Part shown: positions 9,035-17,026 of the stretch, one piece after another | How positions within the stretch are numbered: the stretch's first letter is position 1 | Layout: each line of letters starts with the position of its first letter | IMG/VR virus record: IMGVR_UViG_3300031111_000008 | Location: 28,112 to 92,111 of that record | Reading direction: 5' to 3' (one strand) | DNA length: 64,000 nt | From: a virus | Notes under the pieces: model-generated | What the model was told of the DNA's origin: nothing | The model's input: the letters and a program-made list of their open reading frames with translations, nothing else | Databases searched by the model: none | Translations under genes and position numbers: made by a program

Positions 9035-9607
9035 ATGAGAAAAAAGAAAAAGAAGATTCTTCACCATGAAGTAATCATCAAGTTCCTTCAGCGGGAAGGT
9101 TTTAAGGATGGAGACTTTGTGGGTTGTGAGGTTGGAGTGTTTACATCCAGAACTTCTGTAAATCTACTGGAAGCTTTTCCCAAACTGTTTCTGTACATGG
9201 TAGATCCTTGGGATTCTAATAATACCGAAGGATCTTTGAAAGTTCACCGCACCAAAAGGTTTATGGATACTATTTGCGAAGAGGCTTACCAAAAGACCAA
9301 GTTTGCAAGAAGCAGGCGAGAGATTATGAGGATGGTAAGTGTAGCAGCTTCGCGGGTTGTTGACGACGAATCTTTGGATTTTGTCTTCGTGGATGCTGGA
9401 CATTTTTACAAGCAGACAAAGTCCGACTTGGAAGCTTGGTGGCCAAAAGTAAAGAGTGGTGGTTTTCTCATAGGGCATGATTACAACGGACGCATGGAGA
9501 AGAATGGAATCTGGGGAGTGAAGAAGGCTGCTGATGAGTTCGCTAAGAAAAATGGAGTGGAGATAGAACTGCACGAAGCGTTGATCTTTACCACCAAGAA
9601 ACCATAA
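9035..9607 (+). CDS. Class I SAM-dependent methyltransferase
   Basis: 190 residues from the ATG at 9035; the open frame extends upstream but only across the preceding gene. GCEVGVFTSRTS is motif I, SLDFVFVDAGHFYKQTKSDLEAWWP and GGFLIGHDYNG the later motifs. It has the same domain order as the 6876-7421 product. The N-terminus begins with a run of lysines. Confidence 0.8.
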   Translation: MRKKKKKILHHEVIIKFLQREGFKDGDFVGCEVGVFTSRTSVNLLEAFPKLFLYMVDPWDSNNTEGSLKVHRTKRFMDTICEEAYQKTKFARSRREIMRMVSVAASRVVDDESLDFVFVDAGHFYKQTKSDLEAWWPKVKSGGFLIGHDYNGRMEKNGIWGVKKAADEFAKKNGVEIELHEALIFTTKKP

Positions 9608-9621
9608 TTTTGAGTGTTCCA

Positions 9622-10524
9622 ATGAGATCCCGAGTAGTTTATCTGATGAGCGGTAGTCCGCACTTGCCCTATCTTGTCTGTTCCCTTTGGACGCTGAGAA
9701 AACATTGGGAGGGTAAGCTGACTATCTGTGCTTGGCCCGAGGCTTATGATCTGACGTTACGAATTGCCCAAGACGAAAGACTAGCGGTCTCGGACGTGCG
9801 GGAGAGGGATCCGCAGTTTACAGAACGGAACGGTAGTTGTGTAAATCATTCTCTTGATAAGATCAGGATGATTCAAGAGATGAAGGACAAAACGGATGTT
9901 GTGATGTACATCGATGCTGATACTACAATCCATTACACCATTCAACCCCTGCTGGACATTGGTTTTCAGTATGGTTTTGTGGCTACTCAGTTCAATGATT
10001 GGTTATCCACGGGAAACAAAGCCAGAGGACGCCTGAAGAAGTTTCTAGGCATAGAGGGCATAGATCAGTCAATCGTGCAGTTGATGATGAGGGAACCTTG
10101 GCCTAGCGTCAACAGTGGTGTGTTTGTTGCCCGTCCAGGCTCTCCCGTGCTGGAAACCTACTACAACTATACATACGCAGCCAGGAAGGTTTTCATTGCT
10201 GACGAGACGGCTTTGAATCTCATGCAACCGTTGTACCGTCCTCTGCGGCAATTGGTTACAGTAGGGGATAATGGCAAATGGAACTGCTCTCCGAAGTTCC
10301 AATCCAAAAAGCTTGCCGATGAAGACATTGCAGTACTCCACTTCCACGGCGATTCCTGCGTTCGTCCAGAAAAGAAGAGTCAGAGAGGTTTTGATTTGTG
10401 GTGGCCGATCTATCAAGAGTGCCTCCGAGAAAATGTGGGAGGGATGGCAGAATGGAAAGACTCGATCAGAACCAAATATCTAGGTCCGCTTGAAAAGCAG
10501 TTGGCGGAAGAAGCTTCTGAGTAG
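9622..10524 (+). CDS. Glycosyltransferase (GT8-like)
   Basis: 300 residues from ATG 9622 (a TTG at 9610 in frame is possible). DVVMYIDADTTIH carries a DxD near residue 97, NSGVFVARPGS is the acceptor-side motif, and IAVLHFHGDSC ends with the His typical of retaining GT8-like enzymes. It would transfer a hexose from a nucleotide sugar. Confidence 0.7.
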   Translation: MRSRVVYLMSGSPHLPYLVCSLWTLRKHWEGKLTICAWPEAYDLTLRIAQDERLAVSDVRERDPQFTERNGSCVNHSLDKIRMIQEMKDKTDVVMYIDADTTIHYTIQPLLDIGFQYGFVATQFNDWLSTGNKARGRLKKFLGIEGIDQSIVQLMMREPWPSVNSGVFVARPGSPVLETYYNYTYAARKVFIADETALNLMQPLYRPLRQLVTVGDNGKWNCSPKFQSKKLADEDIAVLHFHGDSCVRPEKKSQRGFDLWWPIYQECLRENVGGMAEWKDSIRTKYLGPLEKQLAEEASE

Positions 10525-10531
10525 AATTTAT

Positions 10532-10869
10532 ATGCCCAAGCCGACGATTGATCAGAGTGAGCACGATTTCCAGTTCACCAAACGCTGGTTTCGTACGTCG
10601 CAAGAGAAAATCGTTTTGGTGTGGGTAGAGGTTCTGTTGATCTGATCATGGTGGATGGACATCACAAAAGCTTTGCTGTCGCTGAGGATGCTAGGATTAG
10701 TTTACGGCTGCTGCGGCAGGGAGGATGGTTGCTGTTTGACGATGTTGAAAACATGCGAAAAAAGAAGGATCATGTAAAGCAAGGAATAGAATTGTTTTTG
10801 TCCAAACATAGTTGCAGGGTAAAACTACTCTGGAAACATCATTTTATGGAGGCATATCAAAAGCTATGA
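10532..10869 (+). pseudogene. Methyltransferase with internal deletion and frameshift
   Basis: The first reading frame (10532-10645, 37 codons) gives EHDFQFTKRWFRTSQEKI, the usual N-terminus of a SAM methyltransferase family with a phenylalanine-rich F..RWF motif. The second frame, from a GTG at 10621, gives GSVDLIMVDGHHKSFAVAED and GGWLLFDDV, the C-terminal half. The SAM-binding middle is missing and the frame changes, so the enzyme cannot be active. An intact relative is not in the window. Confidence 0.6.
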
Positions 10870-11648
10870 AAGGAAATCCTGCCGACGTTCCCAAGGAAGC
10901 TGCTTTAGCTCCAGCAGAGATTCCGCCTGATGTGACTACTGCCAGGTTCATGCTCCATATCACGTATGATTGCAATCTCTCATGCAAAATGTGTGACAGG
11001 TTTACAGATGTGTCGAGATGGGAACATGCAAGCATGACTATAGAGGACATCATCCGTGGTTCGGAGATGTGTCTCAAGAGTTATGTCAACGCTGTTTGGG
11101 TCAAGGTGGCTGGTGGAGAACCTATGGTTCATCCTCAGTTCTACGAGTTGTGTGAAGCTATTAAAAAGAATTGGATGCACACTCGCATAACTAGATTCAC
11201 AATAGCTTCAAATGGAACAATTCCTCTCAAGGAAAATCACAATCTCCGAGTACGGGTGTCTACTCCTGATGAAAAATATCATCAGCCTTGCATGATTTCT
11301 CCAAAGGATCTTGGAGAGAATCCTATTATGGGCTACACAAGGATTTGTAAATCCATCATGCGTTGTGGCAGAATGTTCGACACCTTTGGCTTCACGTCAT
11401 GCGCCTACGCTGGCGTAATCGGGAGGATGATAAACTACGATCCTTACCGAGAACGTCCCGTGTTGTTTGGAGATATTCGGATTTGCGAACATTGTCCAAT
11501 GTCACTTTCTCACAGGCGCAGAACTCAATTGCGGAAGCAGGTGGCGGAAGGGAAAATCGAATACCCCACAAAGACGTACAGGGAAGGAATCGAGAGACTT
11601 CGAGATGAACCTGTCACCTTTCCCAAATTTCAAGAGCGTTTGCAGTGA
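10866..11648 (+). CDS. Radical SAM enzyme
   Basis: 260 residues from ATG 10866. CNLSCKMC is the C-x3-C-x2-C iron-sulfur cluster motif near residue 38, followed by KVAGGEPMVHP (GGEP SAM-binding motif) and a second cysteine group near the C-terminus (CKSIMRCG, CEHCP) like SPASM/twitch auxiliary-cluster regions. Substrate unknown; the context suggests modification of a sugar or peptide destined for the surface. Confidence 0.85.
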   Translation: MKGNPADVPKEAALAPAEIPPDVTTARFMLHITYDCNLSCKMCDRFTDVSRWEHASMTIEDIIRGSEMCLKSYVNAVWVKVAGGEPMVHPQFYELCEAIKKNWMHTRITRFTIASNGTIPLKENHNLRVRVSTPDEKYHQPCMISPKDLGENPIMGYTRICKSIMRCGRMFDTFGFTSCAYAGVIGRMINYDPYRERPVLFGDIRICEHCPMSLSHRRRTQLRKQVAEGKIEYPTKTYREGIERLRDEPVTFPKFQERLQ

Positions 11649-12433
11649 AGACGATTGAGATAGTTTCCCATTGCCAAGCAGTTCAAAATCCTTGGTATGC
11701 CTCTCTGCTGAATTACCAACTGAGCAGTTTGTTTTTGTATCCGTCTAAGAACTGTAAGATTCTTGTCACAATTTGTTGCAACCGAGAGGACGTCAGAACA
11801 AATCGAGTCTTGAATTTTTACAAGCCAAAATTGGATTTGAACATCATTTATCAACCTTTTCCTGAATTGGGTAGAAGATCCATCGGCAGAGATTTGGTAG
11901 CACGTAGGACGGAAGCGGATATCGTTTGGTTTACCGATGTGGATTTCCTGTTTCGTGACAGTTGTTTGCAAACGCTAGTTGAACACCCCTGGAGTGGTTG
12001 TGTGGAAGGACTTCCACACAAAGACTCTCCTGCAATAGTCTATCCTTCAGTGATTCAAGCGCAGCGATTGGAACAAGGACTAAAGCTATCTCCAGACAAA
12101 CTTTTGATAGGGTTAGTAGACATCGACGAGAAAGAGTTTGAACCTTTGGAATTTGATCGTCCGACAGGGGCTTTGCAGATCATTAAGGGGCCATTAGTTA
12201 GAGAGTGGGGATACTGCCGCGACAACCACCACGAACTCCCAGAAGATGGTAGCTTTGATAGATGCCTTGGGGATCCTACTTTCCGAAGAATGTACAGGAA
12301 CAAAGGGCATTGGAAACCCATAGATTTGCAAGGAGTGTACCGATTACGACATCCTCTGCGCGAAGGGCATAGACTCAAGAAGATAGAAGAGAAAAGGCTG
12401 AGACGCCAGAAATTACGGGAGAATAATGGCTAG
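11645..12433 (+). CDS. Glycosyltransferase, paralogue 1 of 4
   Basis: 262 residues; the GTG at 11645 overlaps the preceding TGA. Shared family features: IEIVSHC at the N-terminus, LLNYQLSSL, a GRRSIGRD motif, then IVWFTDVDFLF with the metal-binding D-x-D, and a C-terminal VYRLRHP. The other copies start at 13112, 13887 and 15878. A GT-A/GT2-like inverting transferase is likely. It is the most upstream copy and carries a long basic C-terminal tail. Confidence 0.75.
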   Translation: MKTIEIVSHCQAVQNPWYASLLNYQLSSLFLYPSKNCKILVTICCNREDVRTNRVLNFYKPKLDLNIIYQPFPELGRRSIGRDLVARRTEADIVWFTDVDFLFRDSCLQTLVEHPWSGCVEGLPHKDSPAIVYPSVIQAQRLEQGLKLSPDKLLIGLVDIDEKEFEPLEFDRPTGALQIIKGPLVREWGYCRDNHHELPEDGSFDRCLGDPTFRRMYRNKGHWKPIDLQGVYRLRHPLREGHRLKKIEEKRLRRQKLRENNG

Positions 12434-13115
12434 GTTTCTTGGTGACACAAATGACTTTTTTCTGCACATACCTCGGACAGGAGGTTCTTGGATCCAAAAA
12501 GCTTTGGACGCGAGTAAGATCAGAACCTTTCTGTGGAATTCTAGAAGACCTTCCCAGATAGCCATGAAGCATTTTCTGCTGGGACATATTGAGTACGACA
12601 GTCTCGCAAAGTTGAATCGAGTATTTACTTTCGTACGGCACCCAATTTCATACTATGAGTCTGTCTGGGGTTGGATGATGGAATCGAAAGGCAGTAGAAA
12701 CAATTGGAGAATACTCAAGCGGTACGATTGGCATCCACATTTGGCAGCAATAAATAGTTTCCATCCTGATTTCAATGCTTGGTTACAGTCGTTGTTAGAC
12801 AAGGAGCCTTGCTGGTACACTCGCTTAGTGGAGCAGTACGTTGGTCCTCAAGGAGGAGAGTTTTGTGATTATATAGGACGTACTGAAACACTGACGTCTG
12901 ATTTCTTTAGAATATTGGAATGGTTGGGTTACAGTGAGCAGGTTGTGAAACACAGGGACGAGGTTGAGAAGCTGGGACGAATCAATCCATCTATACGGAA
13001 ACCGGAATGGGAAACTTCTTTGGTGGAGCGGGTAGTACACGAAGAACGGCGAGTGGTTAAAAGATTTTATGGTGCTGATGAGCACCGTAGATTTTATGGT
13101 TCTCGTACTCTGTGA
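12426..13115 (+). CDS. Sulfotransferase-like protein
   Basis: 229 residues. DFFLHIPRTGGSWIQKAL is a 5'-phosphosulfate-binding loop (P-R-T-G-G-S) and RVFTFVRHPISYYESVWGW the 3'-phosphate-binding motif, the two signatures of PAPS-dependent sulfotransferases. These transfer sulfate to sugars or other hydroxyl groups. It lies between two paralogous glycosyltransferases, so the acceptor may be their glycan. Confidence 0.8.
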   Translation: MARFLGDTNDFFLHIPRTGGSWIQKALDASKIRTFLWNSRRPSQIAMKHFLLGHIEYDSLAKLNRVFTFVRHPISYYESVWGWMMESKGSRNNWRILKRYDWHPHLAAINSFHPDFNAWLQSLLDKEPCWYTRLVEQYVGPQGGEFCDYIGRTETLTSDFFRILEWLGYSEQVVKHRDEVEKLGRINPSIRKPEWETSLVERVVHEERRVVKRFYGADEHRRFYGSRTL

Positions 13116-13867
13116 AAGGTTTTGTGGTGGATGTTGAAATTGTTTCTCACTGCTATTCGGAAAGTGATCCTTGCTACGCCGTCTTTTTGGATTTTCAACT
13201 TAGTTCGATTCTGCTCAACCCTTCCAGTTGCAAAGTGCAGATGACCGTTTGCTGTACTCCTTCTGACGAGCGTACTCAAAAGGTTTTGGAGTTCTTCAAA
13301 AACAAACTGAATCTGAAGATTATCGAGTTGTCAGTAGAGAAACTGGGCAGAAGAAGCGTTGGTAGAAATATGGCTGCTAAGCAGACAGAAGCGAATTTTG
13401 TTTGGTTTGCAGATACCGATTATCTCTTTGGAGACAACTGCCTAGATACGCTGGTAGAGTATGAATGGGAAAAGAAGAGAGTGTTGGTTTATCCAAGGAA
13501 GGTTCGTTTTCATAAGAGACACGAATTGGGTGATTCTTTAGTAAAACAACATGACGGAACGGTTGGAATTTTTGGTGTCAACGAAGATGAATTCGTAACC
13601 AAAACCAACAAGATGGCTTGGGGAGGAATACAGATAGCCCGTGGAGATCACGTTCGTAAGCACGGTTACTTGGATGGATTTCAGAAGTTTATGAAGGGGG
13701 CCGAAAAACCGTTTGCTGATTTTCGGGATGACGTGCGTTTCCGAAAGTGTTGTGAGAAGAAAGGCATTACTTTACCTCTTAGAATCCCAAATCTTTATCG
13801 GCTTAGACATTCCTACATTTCGTGCCGCAGACGGCCTGGGCATGTTCCACTAAACATCCGAGATTAG
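13112..13867 (+). CDS. Glycosyltransferase, paralogue 2 of 4
   Basis: 251 residues from a GTG overlapping the previous TGA. VEIVSHCYSESDPCYA, GRRSVGRNMAA and VWFADTDYLFGD (DTD motif) align with the other three copies, and NLYRLRHS matches their C-terminus. It lacks the basic tail of paralogue 1. Confidence 0.75.
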   Translation: MKGFVVDVEIVSHCYSESDPCYAVFLDFQLSSILLNPSSCKVQMTVCCTPSDERTQKVLEFFKNKLNLKIIELSVEKLGRRSVGRNMAAKQTEANFVWFADTDYLFGDNCLDTLVEYEWEKKRVLVYPRKVRFHKRHELGDSLVKQHDGTVGIFGVNEDEFVTKTNKMAWGGIQIARGDHVRKHGYLDGFQKFMKGAEKPFADFRDDVRFRKCCEKKGITLPLRIPNLYRLRHSYISCRRRPGHVPLNIRD

Positions 13868-13886
13868 TTTTGCTGAGGAGATTCAC

Positions 13887-14600
13887 ATAAAGATCATCGA
13901 GATAGTTACGCATTGCCAATCCATAAGACGGGACTTTTACGCCGCTCTTTTGAACTACCAACTCAGCAGCTTGGTTATTTATCCCCCAACGAAATGTCAT
14001 GCTAGAGTTACTGTTTTCTCCAGCCGTGAAGATGAACGCACCCAGAAGGTTCTTGAGCATTTTTTGGGTCTAGACAAACTAGATTTGAATTGTGTGTATC
14101 AGCCTTTGGAGGAATTGGGAAGAAGATCTATCGGGAGAGACTTGGCGGCAAAGAAAACAAAAGCGGACATTGTCTGGTTTACCGATGCGGATTTTTTATT
14201 TCGAGATGGGTGCCTGGATTCTTTGGCAACCAAGCAATGGAGGGATGGTACTGCTGCTGTAATCCCCAAGAAATTTAGGGTGAGCAGAAGCGAGCAGTTT
14301 GGGATGAAAGCCATTAAGAGGGTGGATCGTCCCAGGGTTCTGGACATAAAAGAGGATGAATTCGGAAATTCTATCTGTACTCGCATGTTGGGAGCTTTGC
14401 AAATAGTCAGAGGACCAGAAGTAAAATCTTGGGGTTATTGTCGGGGTCATAGATACCACCAATTACCTACAGATGGAACATTTGAAAGATGTCGTAGCGA
14501 TACCGAGTTTCGACGGTTCTGGGGGACGAGGGGCGATGTGCAGAGAATCGCTATACCCAATCTGTATAGGATATTACATCCCCATCCTCCCCGAAGGTGA
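13887..14600 (+). CDS. Glycosyltransferase, paralogue 3 of 4, apparent AUA start
   Basis: 237 residues if started at ATA 13887. The N-terminal residues KIIEIVTHCQSI and FYAALLNYQLSSL match the other copies, yet the open frame (from 13854) has no ATG, GTG or TTG before a TTG at 13950 inside the conserved region. GAGGAG sits six bases before the ATA. GRRSIGRDLAA and VWFTDADFLF (DAD) are intact, so the protein looks functional. Either AUA initiates or an ATG was recently mutated. Confidence 0.7.
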   Translation: MKIIEIVTHCQSIRRDFYAALLNYQLSSLVIYPPTKCHARVTVFSSREDERTQKVLEHFLGLDKLDLNCVYQPLEELGRRSIGRDLAAKKTKADIVWFTDADFLFRDGCLDSLATKQWRDGTAAVIPKKFRVSRSEQFGMKAIKRVDRPRVLDIKEDEFGNSICTRMLGALQIVRGPEVKSWGYCRGHRYHQLPTDGTFERCRSDTEFRRFWGTRGDVQRIAIPNLYRILHPHPPRR

Positions 14601-14660
14601 GAGAGAAAACTAATTAACCAACCAGAAGAAGTTCTCGTGACAGAATAATAGTATTGAAAA

Positions 14661-15188
14661 ATGATTGAATTTACAAACTTTCAGTTAGCCAGTCCTCCAC
14701 TGGTTGGAGGAGGTTGGTTGCTTGAAGTTCTTTTGCGGCAGAAGGTGTGTCCAACGGAAAGAGTTTCTTGTACGCGGGAACTGCTTCAGCCTTTCCCAAA
14801 CGGAAAAACCAATGATCGTTTAAGAATTTCTTTTGTCAGACATCCTTGCGACTGGTTGTGTGATGTGTTCAGTCGGGAAGTTTTGTTGGATAATGACATA
14901 GACCTTCTACCCCGAACTAGCCTGGATGATTTTGTCAAAGCTTATCTGGATCGGTTTCCTGGTTTGATTTCTAAAATCTTCCTTTCGTACAAAGCAGGTT
15001 CTTTTCTGCGTGCCGAAGACCTGCCAGGGTGTGCTTACGAACTGCTGGAAATGCTTGGGATACCAAGACCGGAAACAGTGCCTCAGCTAACCCATTTGAG
15101 ACTTGCTCCCAAATTGAGTAGTAAGAACCTACGTCGAGAACTCAGAAAAGCCGAAGAGGAGATATTTGATGCCTTCGACTACTACTAA
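14661..15188 (+). CDS. Short sulfotransferase-like protein
   Basis: 175 residues. LRISFVRHPCDWLCDVFS matches the 3'-phosphate-binding motif of sulfotransferases, and the N-terminal VGGGWLLEVLLRQ could be a degenerate 5'-phosphosulfate loop without the usual Lys/Arg. It is shorter than the product at 12426-13115 and may be less active or specialised. The last codons overlap the cytidylyltransferase start. Confidence 0.6.
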   Translation: MIEFTNFQLASPPLVGGGWLLEVLLRQKVCPTERVSCTRELLQPFPNGKTNDRLRISFVRHPCDWLCDVFSREVLLDNDIDLLPRTSLDDFVKAYLDRFPGLISKIFLSYKAGSFLRAEDLPGCAYELLEMLGIPRPETVPQLTHLRLAPKLSSKNLRRELRKAEEEIFDAFDYY

Positions 15189-15915
15189 GGGGAAAGTTGC
15201 AATCGTCATTCCTGCCCGCATGGAAAGCAGTAGGTTGCCTAACAAACCATTGCTGCCCATCCAAGGCAGACCAATGCTCTGGCATACGTATGATAGAGCT
15301 AGGCAATCCAAAGCGGATCATATTATAGTCACTACTCCAAACAAAGAGATTGCTGAGTATTGCCAAACAATGAATATGATATGGATGGGATCCTCTACAG
15401 AAAACCAGAACGGGACTCAGAGGGTTGCTGAGATTGCCGAGAAGCTGAGGACCGAAGCGGGAATTGAAACTATCATCAATTTGCAGTGCGATGAGTATTG
15501 CATTAAACCAGAAGATTTGGATTGTTTTATCGACTTCTCCATCGACTCCTTTTACGACAAGCTTTGCTTTGATGTCTGCACGATAGCTGCTCGGAGATGT
15601 TCCTGGGGGAGTCTTGACGATTTCAGCATAACCAAGGTAGTTGTTTCGGTGAGTAATCGAGCCCACTGGTTCAGCCGAGCCCCTATGGGAGGATCTCTTT
15701 TTCATTGTGGTATCTATTCTTACCCTCTACGTGAACTGATCTCGCTAGGGCAGCTTCCTCCTTCGAGTCTCAGCAAATGCGAAAGCTTGGAGCAGCTGAC
15801 TTTTCTCGAAGACGGTCGTTTGGTAGGTGCTCTTGTTGTGGATGAGCTTCCCAGATCTCTCAACACAAAAGAAGAGTATGATGAAATCAGACGACAAGAA
15901 TTGGAAGTCAATTGA
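15169..15915 (+). CDS. kdsB: CMP-KDO synthetase-like cytidylyltransferase
   Basis: 248 residues from ATG 15169. VAIVIPARMESSRLPNKPLL is the nucleotide-binding signature of KdsB (3-deoxy-D-manno-octulosonate cytidylyltransferase), followed by ENQNGTQRVAEIAEKL and INLQCDEYCIKPEDL, the family's substrate-binding segments. It activates an acidic sugar as its CMP derivative for glycosyl transfer. A KDO-type enzyme suits a Gram-negative host. A related 3-deoxy sugar cannot be excluded. Confidence 0.8.
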   Translation: MPSTTTKGKVAIVIPARMESSRLPNKPLLPIQGRPMLWHTYDRARQSKADHIIVTTPNKEIAEYCQTMNMIWMGSSTENQNGTQRVAEIAEKLRTEAGIETIINLQCDEYCIKPEDLDCFIDFSIDSFYDKLCFDVCTIAARRCSWGSLDDFSITKVVVSVSNRAHWFSRAPMGGSLFHCGIYSYPLRELISLGQLPPSSLSKCESLEQLTFLEDGRLVGALVVDELPRSLNTKEEYDEIRRQELEVN

Positions 15916-16681
15916 AATTGTTGTTCATTGTTATGCGAAAGAACGTCCTTGGTATGCTGCTCTGTTTTGTTACCAGTTTTCTTCTTTAGTTCTATTTCCT
16001 CCCTCCTGCAATGTGCGGCTAACTCTCTTCTGCGATCCAAAAGATGAGGTGCTTGGAAAGTTTCTGGATTTCTTTTGCAAGCACTATTTATTTGGAGTCG
16101 ACTTGAATGTTATCCATAAGGATGTTTCCAAGCTCGGACGGCGGGCGATAGGAAGAAATGAAGCGTCGAAGAGTACCAATGCCGATATTGTCTGGTACAC
16201 GGATCCCGACTATGTTTTCGAGCAAGGATGTTTGGATGCTTTGTCAAACACTACTTGGCCCGACAACGCAGTGCTGCTATTTCCCCATTCAGTCTTCGAG
16301 CAGTACCCAAAGCGAATAGACGTTCCCGAATTGAGAGATCTTGTAGAGAGACCTCGGCTGGCGCGTCTAGCTCCTCACGAGAAGTGTATCAGCTTTTATA
16401 GTCATGCGTTCTTCAGGGCGATGGGATCGATTCAAATCGTTCAAGGCGACTTTGCCAGAAAGTATGGATATTGTCCCCATCATGATAAATTCCAATCTCC
16501 AACAGACAGTCCTTTTGATGGTTACTCTTCACAGTCGGATCTGTCTTTTCGACTCGGCTGCAAACGGATTGCTAGAAACGCTGACTTCCAGCAGCCGGTA
16601 GACATTCCTAACATTTACCGCATGTCTCATCCGTCGCGACGGCATTCGGCGGAGAAGGCAAAACTAAAATGTGGGTGGTAG
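15878..16681 (+). CDS. Glycosyltransferase, paralogue 4 of 4
   Basis: 267 residues from ATG 15878 (ATG 15881 is equally possible), overlapping the kdsB end by 38 bases. IEIVVHCYAKERPWYAALF, GRRAIGRNEA and IVWYTDPDYVFEQ (DPD) align with the family; NIYRMSHPS closes it. The most divergent of the four copies, with a longer central insertion. Confidence 0.75.
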   Translation: MMKSDDKNWKSIEIVVHCYAKERPWYAALFCYQFSSLVLFPPSCNVRLTLFCDPKDEVLGKFLDFFCKHYLFGVDLNVIHKDVSKLGRRAIGRNEASKSTNADIVWYTDPDYVFEQGCLDALSNTTWPDNAVLLFPHSVFEQYPKRIDVPELRDLVERPRLARLAPHEKCISFYSHAFFRAMGSIQIVQGDFARKYGYCPHHDKFQSPTDSPFDGYSSQSDLSFRLGCKRIARNADFQQPVDIPNIYRMSHPSRRHSAEKAKLKCGW

Positions 16682-16682
16682 C

Positions 16683-16958
16683 ATGTTCACTTGGTTGAGA
16701 AACAAACTAAGGAATTGGCTTCTCGAAGCGGGGGAGGAAAAACCTCCGAAGTTGACTCTCGATTGTCTAGAGAACAACAAGCCTGCAACGTATCTCATCA
16801 CAGGAACAGTAGGACTCTATTTGATTGCGCAGGGCAGAGGATTAGTGGGAGAGGGAATTGCTGTGGATCGGGAACACTACCACCAGATCTGGCGGCACTT
16901 CAACAGACACGTCAAATTGGAGTGGGTAGGAGACATCCCTCCAAACGAGAAGTCTTGA
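16683..16958 (+). CDS. Small protein of unknown function
   Basis: 91 residues from ATG 16683. Begins with a basic amphipathic stretch (FTWLRNKLRNWLL), with a hydrophobic TYLITGTVGLYLIA segment in the middle. Not recognised. It closes the sugar island; the next gene's promoter overlaps its stop codon. Confidence 0.45.
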   Translation: MFTWLRNKLRNWLLEAGEEKPPKLTLDCLENNKPATYLITGTVGLYLIAQGRGLVGEGIAVDREHYHQIWRHFNRHVKLEWVGDIPPNEKS

Positions 16959-16983
16959 CTACACCTTTCTGGTGTGGTATACT
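16955..16983 (+). promoter_or_regulatory. sigma70-type promoter for the replication block
   Basis: TTGACT at 16955-16960, a 17-base spacer and TATACT at 16978-16983, preceded by TGG as an extended -10. It lies just upstream of the SNF2 helicase start at 17027. This is one of the best matches to the bacterial consensus in the window. Confidence 0.7.
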
Positions 16984-17026
16984 AGTTGTTGCTTTTGGAC
17001 AAGCTGGCCGTCTCTATCCGTGTGGA

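Noticed and set aside
16691-17026. N-terminal extension of the SNF2 helicase
   Set aside because: It is an out-of-frame reading of the small gene at 16683 and crosses the promoter at 16955-16983.
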